From UBA3792 sp045114775 (GTDB lineage: Bacteria; Bacillota; Clostridia; Christensenellales; CAG-138), in NCBI GenBank assembly GCA_045114775.1, contig JBGULC010000043.1, forward strand, positions 83,283-147,282: DNA of 64,000 nt, written 5' to 3'. The position numbers and the translations under genes were made by a program. The notes under the pieces were generated by a model, which saw only the letters and a program-made list of their open reading frames with translations, was not told the DNA's origin and made no database searches. The stretch's first letter is position 1, and every line of letters begins with the position of its first letter. Below are positions 14,147 through 23,729 of this stretch, in pieces.

Positions 14147-15172
14147 ATGGCAATCACAATGGAAGAGCTGCGGAAGCAGTTCTATGAACATTTGCAGCAG
14201 GCGAACGCCGCGGAGGCGTTTGAGGAACTGCGCGTCCGCTACCTCGGCAAAAAGGGCGAGGTCACCGGACTTCTGAAGAACATGGGCGCGATTGCGCCGG
14301 AGCTCAGAAAGGATTACGGCGCAAAGGTCAACGCGCTCAAGGAAGAGGTCGAGTCGAGCATCAGAAAGCGCATCGAGGAAGCGCACGCAAAGGAGTTGGA
14401 ACGCAGGATCGCGGCGACCGAGCGCTATGACCTCAGTTTGCCGAGCACGCTCAGTGAGGGCAGCTATCACCCGATCACGCTTGTGCAGCGCGAAGTCGAA
14501 CAGATCTTCGCGTCGATGGGCTTCACGATCGAGGACTACGACGAGATCGTCGACGACTACCATTGCTTCGAAGCGCTGAACATCCCGAAGCACCATCCCG
14601 CGCGCGACATGCAGGACACGTACTACCTTTCGAACGGGCAGCTTCTGAAAACGCATACGTCCGCCGCACAGAACGCGATCATGCGCAAGTACGGCGCGCC
14701 GCTCCGCGCGATCTTCCCGGGCCGCTGCTTCCGCAACGAGAGCACCGACGCCTGCCATGAGAACACGTTCTTCCAGATGGAGGGCATCATGATCGACGAG
14801 AACATCTCGATCTCGAATCTGATCTATTTCATGAAGACGATGCTGAGTGAAGTCTTTCAGCGCGACGTCAAGGTCCGTCTCCGTCCGGGCTTCTTCCCGT
14901 TCGTCGAGCCGGGCTTCGAGCTGGATATCTCCTGCGCGATCTGCGGCGGCAAGGGCTGTCCGTCGTGCAAGAACTCCGGCTGGCTGGAGCTCTGCCCCTG
15001 CGGCATGATCCACCCGAATGTATTGAAGGCGGGCGGCATCGATACAGAGAAGTACACCGGCTTCGCGTTCGGCCTTGGGCTCACGCGGCTTGCTATGATG
15101 AAATACGGGATCAAGGACATCCGCGACCTGAACAGCGGAAACCTGAAGTCCCTCGACCAATTCGTGAAGTAA
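14147..15172 (+). CDS. pheS: Phenylalanyl-tRNA synthetase alpha subunit
   Basis: The catalytic subunit of the heterotetrameric class II enzyme that charges tRNA-Phe. The start at 14147 follows AAGGAGGAATGT; in-frame ATGs farther upstream lie in the T-box. The 341-residue product has an N-terminal coiled coil (residues about 1-85), HPITLVQREVEQIFASMGF, motif 2 with FPGRCFRNE, and motif 3 GFAFGLGLTRLAMMKYGI near the end. Two cysteine pairs (CAICGGKGCPSCKNSG and CPCG) form a zinc-knuckle-like insertion found in many Bacillota forms. pheT starts 12 bases after the stop codon. Confidence 0.97.
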   Translation: MAITMEELRKQFYEHLQQANAAEAFEELRVRYLGKKGEVTGLLKNMGAIAPELRKDYGAKVNALKEEVESSIRKRIEEAHAKELERRIAATERYDLSLPSTLSEGSYHPITLVQREVEQIFASMGFTIEDYDEIVDDYHCFEALNIPKHHPARDMQDTYYLSNGQLLKTHTSAAQNAIMRKYGAPLRAIFPGRCFRNESTDACHENTFFQMEGIMIDENISISNLIYFMKTMLSEVFQRDVKVRLRPGFFPFVEPGFELDISCAICGGKGCPSCKNSGWLELCPCGMIHPNVLKAGGIDTEKYTGFAFGLGLTRLAMMKYGIKDIRDLNSGNLKSLDQFVK

Positions 15173-15184
15173 GGAGGCAGAACC

Positions 15185-17548
15185 ATGAAAGTTTCCATGA
15201 ACTGGATCTCGGACTATGTTGATCTCTCCGGGCTCGATATAGACGATCTTATCCATCGCTTCACGCTGTCCACCGCGGAGGTGGAGGACGTTTACCATCT
15301 CGGGACCGAGATCAACGGCGTCGTCGTCGCGGAGATTAAAACGATCGAAGAACACCCGAACTCCAAAAAGCTGCATCTTCTCGAGCTCGACCTCGGCGAT
15401 CACACCGACCGCTGCGTGTGCGGCGCGCCCAACGTGCGCGTGGGCATGCGCGTGCCGTTCGCGCCGTTCGGCGCTTCCGTCGTCGGCATGACGATCGGCG
15501 AAGCCACGATCGCAGGCGTCGTTTCCCGCGGAATGTGCTGCTCGGCCGCCGAGCTCGGCATTGCGGATTCTTCGAGCGGGCTATTGGAGCTTCCCGCGGA
15601 CGCGCCGCTGGGCGTGCCCGTGAAGGAGCTGTACGCGTTCGAGGACACCGTGTTCGAGGTGGACAACAAATCGCTGACGAACCGCCCGGACCTTTGGGGA
15701 CATTACGGCATTGCGCGCGAGTTCTCCGCGATCGCAAAGCGTCCCTTAAAGCCGCTGGCGCTCGACGATCTTAGAAAGTACGACGCACTGGATCCGGTGC
15801 CGCTCGGCGCGATCGACCCGGAGCTCTGCTATCGCTATTCCGCGATCCGCGCGGATCACATCCAAAAGAAGGTCAGCCCGATCGACATGCAGATCCGTCT
15901 CTATTACTGCGGCATGCGCGCGATCTCGCTCCTTGCGGACCTCACGAACTACGTCATGCTCGAGCTCGGTCAGCCGACGCACGCATTCGATTCGCGCATG
16001 GTCGGCACGATCGGCGTACAGCGTTTCCCGGAGACGTTTGCCTTCCAAACGCTCGACGGCACGGAGCGGAAGATCGATCCCGAGACGCTGATGATCACAA
16101 GCGACGGAAAGCCCGTCGCGGTCGCGGGCGTCATGGGCGGTCTGAACAGCGAGATCGTCGCCGACACGGATTCCGTCACGCTCGAATGCGCCACTTTCTC
16201 CGCGGTCTCGGTCCGCAAGACCTCGAGCCGCATCGGCCTTCGCACCGACGCGAGCATGCGCTACGAAAAGACGCTCGATCCCGAGCTCTGCGCGATCGCC
16301 GCAGGCCGGTTCTTAAAGCTTTTGCTCGGCATCGACCCGGAGGCGAAGGTTACGAGCCGCTATACGGATTGCTACCAGTATCATTATCCGCAGATCGAGC
16401 TGCACTTCGACAAGATGTTCGTCGACCGCTACACCGGCATCGACATCGCCGACGCGCAGATCAACGATACCCTGACGCGGCTCGGCTTTGACGTGACCGA
16501 GCAAAACTCCGTGTTCGACGTTAAGGTCCCGTCGTGGCGCGCCACCAAGGACGTGACGATCCCTGCGGACGTCATCGAGGAGATCACACGCATCTACGGC
16601 TACGACAACTTCAACATCGAGACCACGATGAGCGCGCTGCGTCCGGTGCAGCCGCTGCAGGTGAAGGCCGATGAAAAGGCGGTCAAGGACGCGCTCGTGA
16701 AGACCTTCGGGCTACACGAGGTCCACACCTATCTGTGGTGCGACGCGAAGAAGCTGAAGGACCTCAATATCCCGCTGCCCGAGAACGTGTACCTTCTGAA
16801 CGGCATGAACCCGGACGCGACCGTGCTTCGCACCGCGATGATGCAGACGCTGCTGCCGGTGCTCAAAGAGAACCGCTTCTACGCGCCGTCGTTCGGCGTG
16901 TTTGAGATCGGCCGCACCGTCAAGGGACAGAAGGAAGACGGCGCCGCCAACGAGCGCAGAACGCTCGGCGTCGCGCTGCTCTCGCACGAAAAGGAGCGCA
17001 CCGTGTTCCTCACTGCACGCGACATGATCTCCGCGATCCTGTTCGATCTCAGAAGAAAGCATCCGACGTTCGAGCGCGTACAGCCGATCAACGCGTGGGA
17101 GCATCCCGCAAACACCGCGGCGATCCTCTTGGACGGCAAGACGATCGGCACGATGTCGACCGTGCATCCCGAAGTTGCGGCGGAGATCGACAAGAAAGCG
17201 TCGATCGTCACGCTTGAGCTCGATATGGACGCGCTTGCCGAAATCAAGGAAGCGGACCTCAAGTATCGCGAGGCTTCGCGCTTCCCGGGCATCGACATCG
17301 ACCTCAGCTTCGTCGTCGATAAGGACGTTACGTTTGCGGATGTCACCGGTCCGTTCTTCGAGGATCGCGACGAGACGCTTGCGGGCATCTCGCTCGTCGA
17401 TATCTACGAAGCGGACGTCAAGAGCATGACAATCCGGCTCTCGTTCGTGTCCCCCGTAAAGACGCTTCAGAAGGCCGAGGTGCAGGCTTATATCGACCGC
17501 ATCCTCGCCGTTCTCGCGGAGAAGAACATCCGTCTGCGCACGGTTTAA
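15185..17548 (+). CDS. pheT: Phenylalanyl-tRNA synthetase beta subunit
   Basis: The 787-residue beta subunit, typical length for bacteria. In order: the tRNA-binding EMAP/OB domain (residues about 38-155, with HPNSKKLHLLELDLG), the B3/B4 editing region (about 210-400, with NYVMLELGQPTHAFD and GGLNSEIVADT), the B5 domain (about 400-475), the catalytic-like core with the EITRIYGYDNF motif, and the C-terminal ferredoxin-like anticodon-binding domain (YREASRFPGIDIDLSFVVD to the end). The editing region contains the expected metal-associated Glu/His context. It is co-transcribed with pheS under T-box control; nadE follows 10 bases after its stop codon. Confidence 0.97.
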   Translation: MKVSMNWISDYVDLSGLDIDDLIHRFTLSTAEVEDVYHLGTEINGVVVAEIKTIEEHPNSKKLHLLELDLGDHTDRCVCGAPNVRVGMRVPFAPFGASVVGMTIGEATIAGVVSRGMCCSAAELGIADSSSGLLELPADAPLGVPVKELYAFEDTVFEVDNKSLTNRPDLWGHYGIAREFSAIAKRPLKPLALDDLRKYDALDPVPLGAIDPELCYRYSAIRADHIQKKVSPIDMQIRLYYCGMRAISLLADLTNYVMLELGQPTHAFDSRMVGTIGVQRFPETFAFQTLDGTERKIDPETLMITSDGKPVAVAGVMGGLNSEIVADTDSVTLECATFSAVSVRKTSSRIGLRTDASMRYEKTLDPELCAIAAGRFLKLLLGIDPEAKVTSRYTDCYQYHYPQIELHFDKMFVDRYTGIDIADAQINDTLTRLGFDVTEQNSVFDVKVPSWRATKDVTIPADVIEEITRIYGYDNFNIETTMSALRPVQPLQVKADEKAVKDALVKTFGLHEVHTYLWCDAKKLKDLNIPLPENVYLLNGMNPDATVLRTAMMQTLLPVLKENRFYAPSFGVFEIGRTVKGQKEDGAANERRTLGVALLSHEKERTVFLTARDMISAILFDLRRKHPTFERVQPINAWEHPANTAAILLDGKTIGTMSTVHPEVAAEIDKKASIVTLELDMDALAEIKEADLKYREASRFPGIDIDLSFVVDKDVTFADVTGPFFEDRDETLAGISLVDIYEADVKSMTIRLSFVSPVKTLQKAEVQAYIDRILAVLAEKNIRLRTV

Positions 17549-17558
17549 GGAGGTAATT

Positions 17559-18308
17559 ATGGCATTCAACGTAGCAAAGGTCACCGACGATCTCGTCAAA
17601 TGGCTGAACGACTGGTTTAGTGAAAACGGTCCCGGCTGCAACGCCGTGATCGGCATCTCCGGCGGCAAGGACAGCTCCGTTACGGCGGCGCTGTGCGTTC
17701 GTGCGCTCGGCGCGGACCGCGTTATCGGCGTTCTGATGCCGAACGGCGAGCAGTACGACATCGACGTTTCCGAAGCGCTCGTCAAGCATCTCGGTATCCG
17801 CTCCTACGTCGTCAACATCAAGGACGCGTACGACGGCGTCGTGAACGCGGCGAAGGCGGCGGGCGTGGAGCTAAGCAATCAATCCTACATCAACCTCGCG
17901 CCGCGCATCCGCATGAGCACGCTCTACGCGGTCTCGCAGTCGTATAACGGCAGGGTCATCAATACCTGCAATCTCTCAGAGGACTGGGTCGGCTACTCCA
18001 CGCGCTACGGCGATTCCGTGGGCGACGTGTGCCCGCTCGGCAAGCTCACCGTCGCCGAGGTCAAGGAGATGGGAACGTACCTCGGGCTTCCCGACATGTT
18101 CGTGCATAAGGTCCCGAGCGACGGGCTCTGCGGCAAGACGGACGAGGATAACCTCGGCTTCACCTATGCCGTGCTCGACCGCTATATCCGCACCGGCGAG
18201 ATCGACGATCCCGAGACGAAGGCGCTGATCGACCGCAAGCATAAGATGAACCTTTTCAAGCTTGAGCTGATGCAGACCTTCCAGTACGACCCGAACGCGG
18301 AAGAATGA
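17559..18308 (+). CDS. nadE: NAD synthetase, ammonia-dependent type
   Basis: It amidates deamido-NAD to NAD with ATP, the last step of NAD synthesis. The 249-residue length and the absence of a glutaminase domain indicate the ammonia-using form. The PP-loop SGGKDSSVTAAL is at residues about 35-46, and TCNLSEDWVGYSTRYGDSVGD and KVPSDGLCGKTDEDNLGF cover the substrate and second ATP contacts. AAGGAGG precedes the ATG at 17559. It follows pheT by 10 bases and overlaps the IclR regulator start by four bases, so transcription from the pheST promoter is likely. Confidence 0.93.
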   Translation: MAFNVAKVTDDLVKWLNDWFSENGPGCNAVIGISGGKDSSVTAALCVRALGADRVIGVLMPNGEQYDIDVSEALVKHLGIRSYVVNIKDAYDGVVNAAKAAGVELSNQSYINLAPRIRMSTLYAVSQSYNGRVINTCNLSEDWVGYSTRYGDSVGDVCPLGKLTVAEVKEMGTYLGLPDMFVHKVPSDGLCGKTDEDNLGFTYAVLDRYIRTGEIDDPETKALIDRKHKMNLFKLELMQTFQYDPNAEE

Positions 18309-19087
18309 CGGAGAAGAGCACCGAACCGGTCCGCGCGATCGCAAAGGCGTGTACGCTTCTGGACCTTCTCACGGAGGCGAAGCGCCCGCTTTCTCTGGGC
18401 GAGCTGACACGATCCACCGGCTGGGCAAAAAGCACGGTTTACGGGCTTTTAAGCTCCATGCGAAGCTGTAATCTTGTGGAGCAGGACGCACAGAGCGGGC
18501 GCTATGCGCTCGGCGTGCGCCTGTTCGAGTACGGCAGCGCGGTAAACAGCACGCGGAACATCATTGCGCTTTCGCGGGAGCCGATGGAACGTCTTGTAAA
18601 GCTGACCGGCGAGTCCGCGTCGCTGTCCATGCTCGACCGCGGCGAAGCGTTGGTGCTCCTGCACGCGGAACCGGATTCCGCCTTTCATATCGTGTCCGAG
18701 ACCGGCGCGCATCTGCCCGCATTCTGTACGGCGCAGGGCAAGGTTTTGCTGTCCGCGCTTTCGGACGCGGCCGTGCGCCGTATCTTCGACGCACGGTTTC
18801 AGCAATTCACGCCGCATACGGTTTCGAGCGCCGAGGCGCTTCTAAAAGAACTCAAAACGGGTCGTGAAACCGGGTATGCGATCGAAAACGGCGAGTTCAG
18901 AATCGGCGTCCGCGGCGTCGCAGCGCCGATCAAAGACCACACCGGCGCGATCCGTTATGCGCTGGGGCTCATCGGCATGTTCCGCCGCATCGACTCGGAC
19001 GAGTTTCGCGACGCGACCGCCGAGGTATTGAAGACCGCCGCGGCGATTTCCGAAGCGCTGGGCTGGCGTGAAAACAGCAGACAATGA
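18305..19087 (+). CDS. IclR-family transcriptional regulator
   Basis: A 260-residue regulator. Residues about 8-70 form the winged helix-turn-helix (IAKACTLLDLLTEAKRPLSLGELTRSTGW then KSTVYGLLSSM). The C-terminal effector domain (about 85-255) has the family signatures FCTAQGKVLLSAL and GYAIENGEFRIGVRGVAAPI. The ATG overlaps the nadE stop codon (ATGA). The effector is unknown. IclR proteins usually control catabolic genes; the D-aminoacylase-type gene about 215 bases downstream is a reasonable candidate target. Confidence 0.9.
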   Translation: MTEKSTEPVRAIAKACTLLDLLTEAKRPLSLGELTRSTGWAKSTVYGLLSSMRSCNLVEQDAQSGRYALGVRLFEYGSAVNSTRNIIALSREPMERLVKLTGESASLSMLDRGEALVLLHAEPDSAFHIVSETGAHLPAFCTAQGKVLLSALSDAAVRRIFDARFQQFTPHTVSSAEALLKELKTGRETGYAIENGEFRIGVRGVAAPIKDHTGAIRYALGLIGMFRRIDSDEFRDATAEVLKTAAAISEALGWRENSRQ

Positions 19088-19169
19088 TTCGTACTTCCAC
19101 GGACAAGATAAGATGAATGCAGATGTCAGGCGAGAGGCCTGTTGCAGGCAGTATCATAATCTATGATAG

Positions 19170-19194
19170 AAAAGGGGCTTCGGTCCCTTTTTTG
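19170..19194 (+). terminator. Terminator after the IclR gene
   Basis: AAAAGGG-gcttcggt-CCCTTTTTT; a separate small palindrome ATCAT-aatct-ATGAT lies just upstream. Confidence 0.7.
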
Positions 19195-19255
19195 CGTTCC
19201 GCTCAAATTGTAAAAGAGATTGATCACGCACTTTTCATTCGTACGATAAATGGGA

Positions 19256-19284
19256 TTGCAACGCGAGCGAAAAGGTGGTAAAAT
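19256..19284 (+). promoter_or_regulatory. Promoter of the amidohydrolase gene
   Basis: TTGCAA (19256-19261) and TAAAAT (19279-19284) are separated by 17 bases; the predicted leader is only about 12 bases. Confidence 0.65.
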
Positions 19285-19302
19285 AATGTCAGAGGAAGTA
19301 GA

Positions 19303-20892
19303 ATGGACTTTGAACGCATCGTCAGAAACGGCATGGTCCTTGACGGCGGCGGCGGGGAAGCGTATCGCGCCGATATCGGGATCCGGGACAAGACCATTAC
19401 GGCGATCGGCGATCTTTCCGCGGCTTCGGCAGAGCATATCAATGACGCGGCGGGGAAGACTGTTTCGCCGGGCTTTATCGACGCGCACCGTCACGCGGAC
19501 ACTGCAGTTTTCCGGACAGGCTTTGGGCAAGCCGAGCTTCTGCAGGGCTTAACGACCGTCATCAACGGGAACTGCGGGTTAAGTACTGCTCCGGTGTTCG
19601 GCCCGCACAAAGCCGATGTCGAGGGGTATCTTTTTCCGATCACAGGCGACCTTCATGATATGCCGGCCGAAAGCATGGCGGAGTATTTGGACGCACTTTC
19701 CGCCCGTTCACTGCCGATCCACGCGGGAATGCTTGTCGGACTCGGTACGGTCCGCGCGGCCGTTGCGGGATTTGAAAAAGACCTGACGGACGCGGATTAT
19801 CGCGCGATCCACACGCATTTGGAACGGTCGATTTCGGAAGGCGCGCTCGGCGTCTCTCTGGGACTCGGCTACGCGCCGGAATGTTTCTTCGACACGGCGG
19901 GGCTCGTGCGCGCGCTCGAACCGATCCGCAATACGAATATCACGCTTTCCGTGCATATGCGTTCGGAATCCATGAACCTTCTGCCTTCGATCGACGAGGC
20001 AATCGAAATCGCAAGGGCATTGCGCGTACCGCTCGAGATCAGCCATTTGAAGGCGGTCGGGCGCGAACGGTGGGGAAAGCTCATATACGAAGCGCTCGAA
20101 AAGATCCGCCGCGCGAGAGAAGACGGGCTCGACGTGCAATGCGACGCCTATCCTTATACTGCGGGCAGCACACAGCTTTTGCACATTCTGCCGCCGGAGT
20201 TTCTTATCGGCGGTACGGAGGCGATCGCAAAGCGGCTTGCTGACCCGGATGCACAGGAGGTCCTGAAGGATCGGCTTTTGACCGGCACCGATTTCGATAA
20301 CTATGCGATGCTGATCGGTTGGGAGAGTATTGAGATCTCCTCGGTACGATGTGAGGCAGACAAGCCGCTTGTCGGAAAAACGATCGCCGAGGCGGCAAAG
20401 GATACGGAACCATGGCGGTTCGTCGCGGAGCTTCTTTCCCACAATCGCTGCGCGGTCACGATGATTGACAAGCTCACCGATGAGGACGACATCGCCGCAA
20501 TCTATCGTACACCGTTTTCGTACGTGATCTCAGACGCGACGTATCCAAAAGACGGTATTCCGCATCCGCGCGTATATGGGACATTCGTGCACGTGCTTGA
20601 ACGATTTGTGCGGGAGCGCAAAACGCTTTCGCTTGCGGCGGCGGTGCACAAGATGACGCAGATGCCCGCAGATCGATACGGATTGAAAACCAAAGGTCGC
20701 ATTGCGGTCGGCGCGGATGCGGATCTTCTGATCTTCGATCCGGACCGCCTGCGCGGACGAGCGACGTTTTCGAAACCCAAGCAATACTGCGAAGGAATCG
20801 AAACGGTCCTTGTAAACGGCAAGCCGGCCGTCGAAAACGGCGTTTGTACGGGCAAAACAAGCGGAACGGTACTGAAACGGAGACAACTGTGA
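19303..20892 (+). CDS. N-acyl-D-amino-acid deacylase-type amidohydrolase
   Basis: A 529-residue metal-dependent amidohydrolase of the D-aminoacylase group, which removes acyl groups from D-amino acids. GFIDAHRHAD near residue 59 carries the HxH metal ligands. NGNCGLSTAP near residue 90 is the family's GNCG block. LEISHLKAVGR near residue 245 and VQCDAYPYTAGSTQL near residue 277 are also diagnostic. The C-terminal beta-sandwich ends with GRIAVGADADLLIFDPD. No signal peptide is present, so it is cytoplasmic. A weak ribosome site GAGGAAG precedes the ATG. The WYL regulator gene overlaps its stop codon. Likely use: recycling N-acyl-D-amino acids, for example from cell-wall or dietary peptides. 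Confidence 0.88.
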   Translation: MDFERIVRNGMVLDGGGGEAYRADIGIRDKTITAIGDLSAASAEHINDAAGKTVSPGFIDAHRHADTAVFRTGFGQAELLQGLTTVINGNCGLSTAPVFGPHKADVEGYLFPITGDLHDMPAESMAEYLDALSARSLPIHAGMLVGLGTVRAAVAGFEKDLTDADYRAIHTHLERSISEGALGVSLGLGYAPECFFDTAGLVRALEPIRNTNITLSVHMRSESMNLLPSIDEAIEIARALRVPLEISHLKAVGRERWGKLIYEALEKIRRAREDGLDVQCDAYPYTAGSTQLLHILPPEFLIGGTEAIAKRLADPDAQEVLKDRLLTGTDFDNYAMLIGWESIEISSVRCEADKPLVGKTIAEAAKDTEPWRFVAELLSHNRCAVTMIDKLTDEDDIAAIYRTPFSYVISDATYPKDGIPHPRVYGTFVHVLERFVRERKTLSLAAAVHKMTQMPADRYGLKTKGRIAVGADADLLIFDPDRLRGRATFSKPKQYCEGIETVLVNGKPAVENGVCTGKTSGTVLKRRQL

Positions 20893-21878
20893 AGCGTGAA
20901 AATCAGAAATGCAAGATCTTGGTGATCCGCGACCTGCTGCTGGAGACGGACGATCAGCATCCGCTGACCGTGCAGGATTTCATTGCACGTCTTCACGAAC
21001 GCGGCATCGAGGCGGAACGTAAGAGCGTGGCGGACGATCTGATGACACTGACCGATTACGGTATGGATATCGAGTCGGTTGCTGTCGGCAAGCGCAAGGG
21101 CTATTATCTTGCCTCGCGCATGTTTGAGTCCGCCGAGCTCAAGATGCTCGTCGACAGTGTACAGGCTGCGAAGTTCCTTTCGCCGACCAAGACGAGGCGG
21201 CTTATCAAAAAGCTTGCGACGCTGTCAAGCCGCAACGAGGCAGCGCTTTTGCGCCGTCAGCTCTATATCCCCGATCGCGGCAAGACGGACAATGAATCCG
21301 TGTTCTACAACATTGACGCCATCCATGAGGCGATCGGGCTGGATCGTGAGATCACGTTCGTTTACTGGCAGTACGATCTCAATAAAAAACGCGTCCCGCG
21401 CAAAAACGGCGCGCGCTATCGGGTGAGCCCTTATGCGCTCGTCTGGGATGACGAGTTCTACTATTTAGTCGCCTACGATGCCGAAGATGCACGTATCAAG
21501 CATTATCGCGTCGACAAGATGACCCGCATTACGGTCGAAGATGCGGAGCGTCAGGGGAAGGACGTTTTCAAAACGCTCGATATGTCGGTCTACACAAGCC
21601 GCAACTTTTCGATGTTTGCGGGCGAGGAGGCGGACGTGGTGCTTGACTGCGGCGCAGGCATCATCGGGGTCATTATCGACCGCTTCGGCACCGACGTGTC
21701 GATCCATCCGGACGGCGATCGCTTCACCGCGTTCGTGAAAGTCGCGGTCTCCGAGCAGTTCTTCGGCTGGGTCGCGGCGCTCGGAGGCGCGGTGCGCATC
21801 GTTTCTCCCGAGCCGGTTAAAGAACAGTTTCTCGCGCTTCTGGACCGTGTCAAAACGGCGCAGGAACAGAGCTTTTGA
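20889..21878 (+). CDS. WYL-domain transcriptional regulator
   Basis: A 329-residue regulator starting with GTG at 20889, which overlaps the preceding stop (GTGA) and follows ACGGAGA. An in-frame ATG at 20844 lies inside the upstream gene and is less likely. Residues about 1-65 form a DeoR-like winged helix (ILVIRDLLLETDDQHPLTVQDFIARL). The WYL domain at about 140-205 has REITFVYWQYDLNKKRVPR and RYRVSPYALVWDDEFYYLVAYD, and the C-terminal WCX segment ends the protein. Coupling to the deacylase suggests local control, but WYL proteins may also act elsewhere. Confidence 0.88.
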   Translation: MKRENQKCKILVIRDLLLETDDQHPLTVQDFIARLHERGIEAERKSVADDLMTLTDYGMDIESVAVGKRKGYYLASRMFESAELKMLVDSVQAAKFLSPTKTRRLIKKLATLSSRNEAALLRRQLYIPDRGKTDNESVFYNIDAIHEAIGLDREITFVYWQYDLNKKRVPRKNGARYRVSPYALVWDDEFYYLVAYDAEDARIKHYRVDKMTRITVEDAERQGKDVFKTLDMSVYTSRNFSMFAGEEADVVLDCGAGIIGVIIDRFGTDVSIHPDGDRFTAFVKVAVSEQFFGWVAALGGAVRIVSPEPVKEQFLALLDRVKTAQEQSF

Positions 21879-21918
21879 TTCTATATTACGATATATCGCA
21901 AACAGGAGGGAACCAGAA

Positions 21919-23661
21919 ATGTATTGTGAACGATGCGGAGCGCCGATCGTAGAAGGCCAGATATTCTGTTCGATCTGCGGAACGGAAATTCAATGGGAAG
22001 CGTCTGAACAGACGGAAGCTGCTTTGACGCCGCAGCCAATGGAACAAGAACCTGAGCAGAAACCAGTCATGACACAGCCGTGCATGAAGCAGGAGTATAT
22101 GCAGGCGCCGGAGGAGCCGACAAAAGAAACGCTTCCGAAGAACAAACAATCGAAAACGAAAAAAAAGAAGCCAGGCAAAGGGTTTCTGATCGGTATTATA
22201 GCAGGCGGCGGCGCTGCTTTGATTGCCGCAGTCGTTCTGCTGCTTGTACTTCATCCCTGGAGTCAGGACAAAAGAAACATCGGCGTGTCGGCGCACGTTA
22301 CCCAAGCGTCCGCACAGACTTCGACGGGCAGATCTACTCCCGTGCCGGGATCTCAGCCTGATCCGAAGTCCGGTCAGGACCTGTCCGGTGTTTCCGAAAC
22401 GGTCGGCGAGCTTTCCTTCAACACGGTTACGCTGGACGGAACTCCGATCAAGGCGGGGATCATCGAGCAGTATGATCTCGTGATCGTAAACTGGTGGGCA
22501 GAGCGGGATGACGAATGTGTTGATGAGCTGCGCGATCTTGAACGTATTCACCGGGAGTATCCGAACGTGATGGTCCTTGGTGTGCTGTCGTTCTCGGAAG
22601 ATGGGTCGGATGTAAAAGATATACTCGCTTCCGCAGGCGTCACATATCCTCTCATGAAGCCTGCAGGCTCGCTCGTTTCCCTGAAAAGCCAAATCAAGAG
22701 CGTTCCCACGACACTGTTCTTCAACAACAAAGGAGAACAGATCGAGGGACCGATCGCCGGCAGCCGGAGCTACGAAGATTGGAAGGTGATCGTCGATAAG
22801 CTTTTGGCGGGCAATACGCTGATGACCGCACCGACGATCACAACACAGCCGACGGCGCAGACGGTCGACGACGGAGATAAGGCAGTATTCCGGGTTGTTG
22901 CGGAGGGCGATGACCTGACCTATCAGTGGCAATACAGCAAGGACAACGGATCCACCTGGACGAACTGCAGATCCGACGGTTATGATACGGATACATTCGC
23001 ATTTGAGGCGGCGGAGGCGCTCAGCGGGCGCTTGTACCGCTGTGTCGTGAAGAACGATGCGGGCAGCGTGGAATCGGATGCCGCGCTGCTGACGGTCAAT
23101 ACGAAAGCTTCGGCGCCGAAGATCAAGACGCAGCCCGCGAATCAGACCGCTGCGATCGGCTCCAATGTCACGTTTACAATTGTTGCGGAAGGCACGGACC
23201 TGACGTATCAGTGGCAGTACAGCAAAAACAACGGCGCAACATGGACGGATTGGAACGGCAAGACGGAAGACAGTGTTTCGATCAAGGCGAGTGAGACGAA
23301 CAACGGATGCCTGTATCGTTGCATTGTAAAGAATGACTTGGGAAGCGTAACGTCGGACCATGCGAGTCTGATCGTTTCCAATGCAAAACCGGTGATTCTT
23401 ACGCAGCCTTCGGAGCAGACGGCTGCGGATGGCAGCACGGTGACGTTCAAGGTCGTTGCGGCCGGCGTAAAACTGACCTATCAGTGGCAATACAGCAAGG
23501 ACAACGGGGCAACCTGGATCAATTGCAAATCCGGTGCGTACAACACCGATACGTTCAGTTTTAAGGCTGCCGAAGCGTTAAGCGGACGTTTGTATCGCTG
23601 CACGGTGACAAATTCGTTCGGCAGCGTCAACAGTTCTCCGGTTCTCTTCAAGATAAAGTGA
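21919..23661 (+). CDS. Zinc-ribbon membrane protein with TlpA-like domain and Ig-like repeats
   Basis: A 580-residue mosaic protein. Residues 2-25 form a zinc ribbon (YCERCGAPIVEGQIFCSICG), then a basic linker, one membrane segment (about 93-115), and an extracellular part. Residues about 155-300 resemble a TlpA/AhpC-type thioredoxin fold (VIVNWWAE and SVPTTLFFNNKG), but the redox motif WCxPC is replaced by WAERDDEC, leaving one Cys. Three immunoglobulin-like repeats of about 90 residues follow, each with LTYQWQYSK-NG-TW and LYRC-V-N motifs. GGAGGG precedes the ATG at 21919; the upstream in-frame ATG lies inside the WYL gene. The zinc ribbon faces the cytoplasm, so the protein may couple an internal partner to an external carbohydrate or protein. 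The function is unknown. Confidence 0.8.
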   Translation: MYCERCGAPIVEGQIFCSICGTEIQWEASEQTEAALTPQPMEQEPEQKPVMTQPCMKQEYMQAPEEPTKETLPKNKQSKTKKKKPGKGFLIGIIAGGGAALIAAVVLLLVLHPWSQDKRNIGVSAHVTQASAQTSTGRSTPVPGSQPDPKSGQDLSGVSETVGELSFNTVTLDGTPIKAGIIEQYDLVIVNWWAERDDECVDELRDLERIHREYPNVMVLGVLSFSEDGSDVKDILASAGVTYPLMKPAGSLVSLKSQIKSVPTTLFFNNKGEQIEGPIAGSRSYEDWKVIVDKLLAGNTLMTAPTITTQPTAQTVDDGDKAVFRVVAEGDDLTYQWQYSKDNGSTWTNCRSDGYDTDTFAFEAAEALSGRLYRCVVKNDAGSVESDAALLTVNTKASAPKIKTQPANQTAAIGSNVTFTIVAEGTDLTYQWQYSKNNGATWTDWNGKTEDSVSIKASETNNGCLYRCIVKNDLGSVTSDHASLIVSNAKPVILTQPSEQTAADGSTVTFKVVAAGVKLTYQWQYSKDNGATWINCKSGAYNTDTFSFKAAEALSGRLYRCTVTNSFGSVNSSPVLFKIK

Positions 23662-23677
23662 TACGAGTTTCCGAATA

Positions 23678-23713
23678 GGAAAAGGAGCTGTCCCGATTAC
23701 GGAACAGCTCCTT
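23678..23713. terminator. Bidirectional terminator
   Basis: AAGGAGCTGT pairs with ACAGCTCCTT between two convergent genes. The T-run is better on the minus strand (TTTTCC after the stem). Confidence 0.7.
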
Positions 23714-23729
23714 GCAGTTGATGGCTCTG

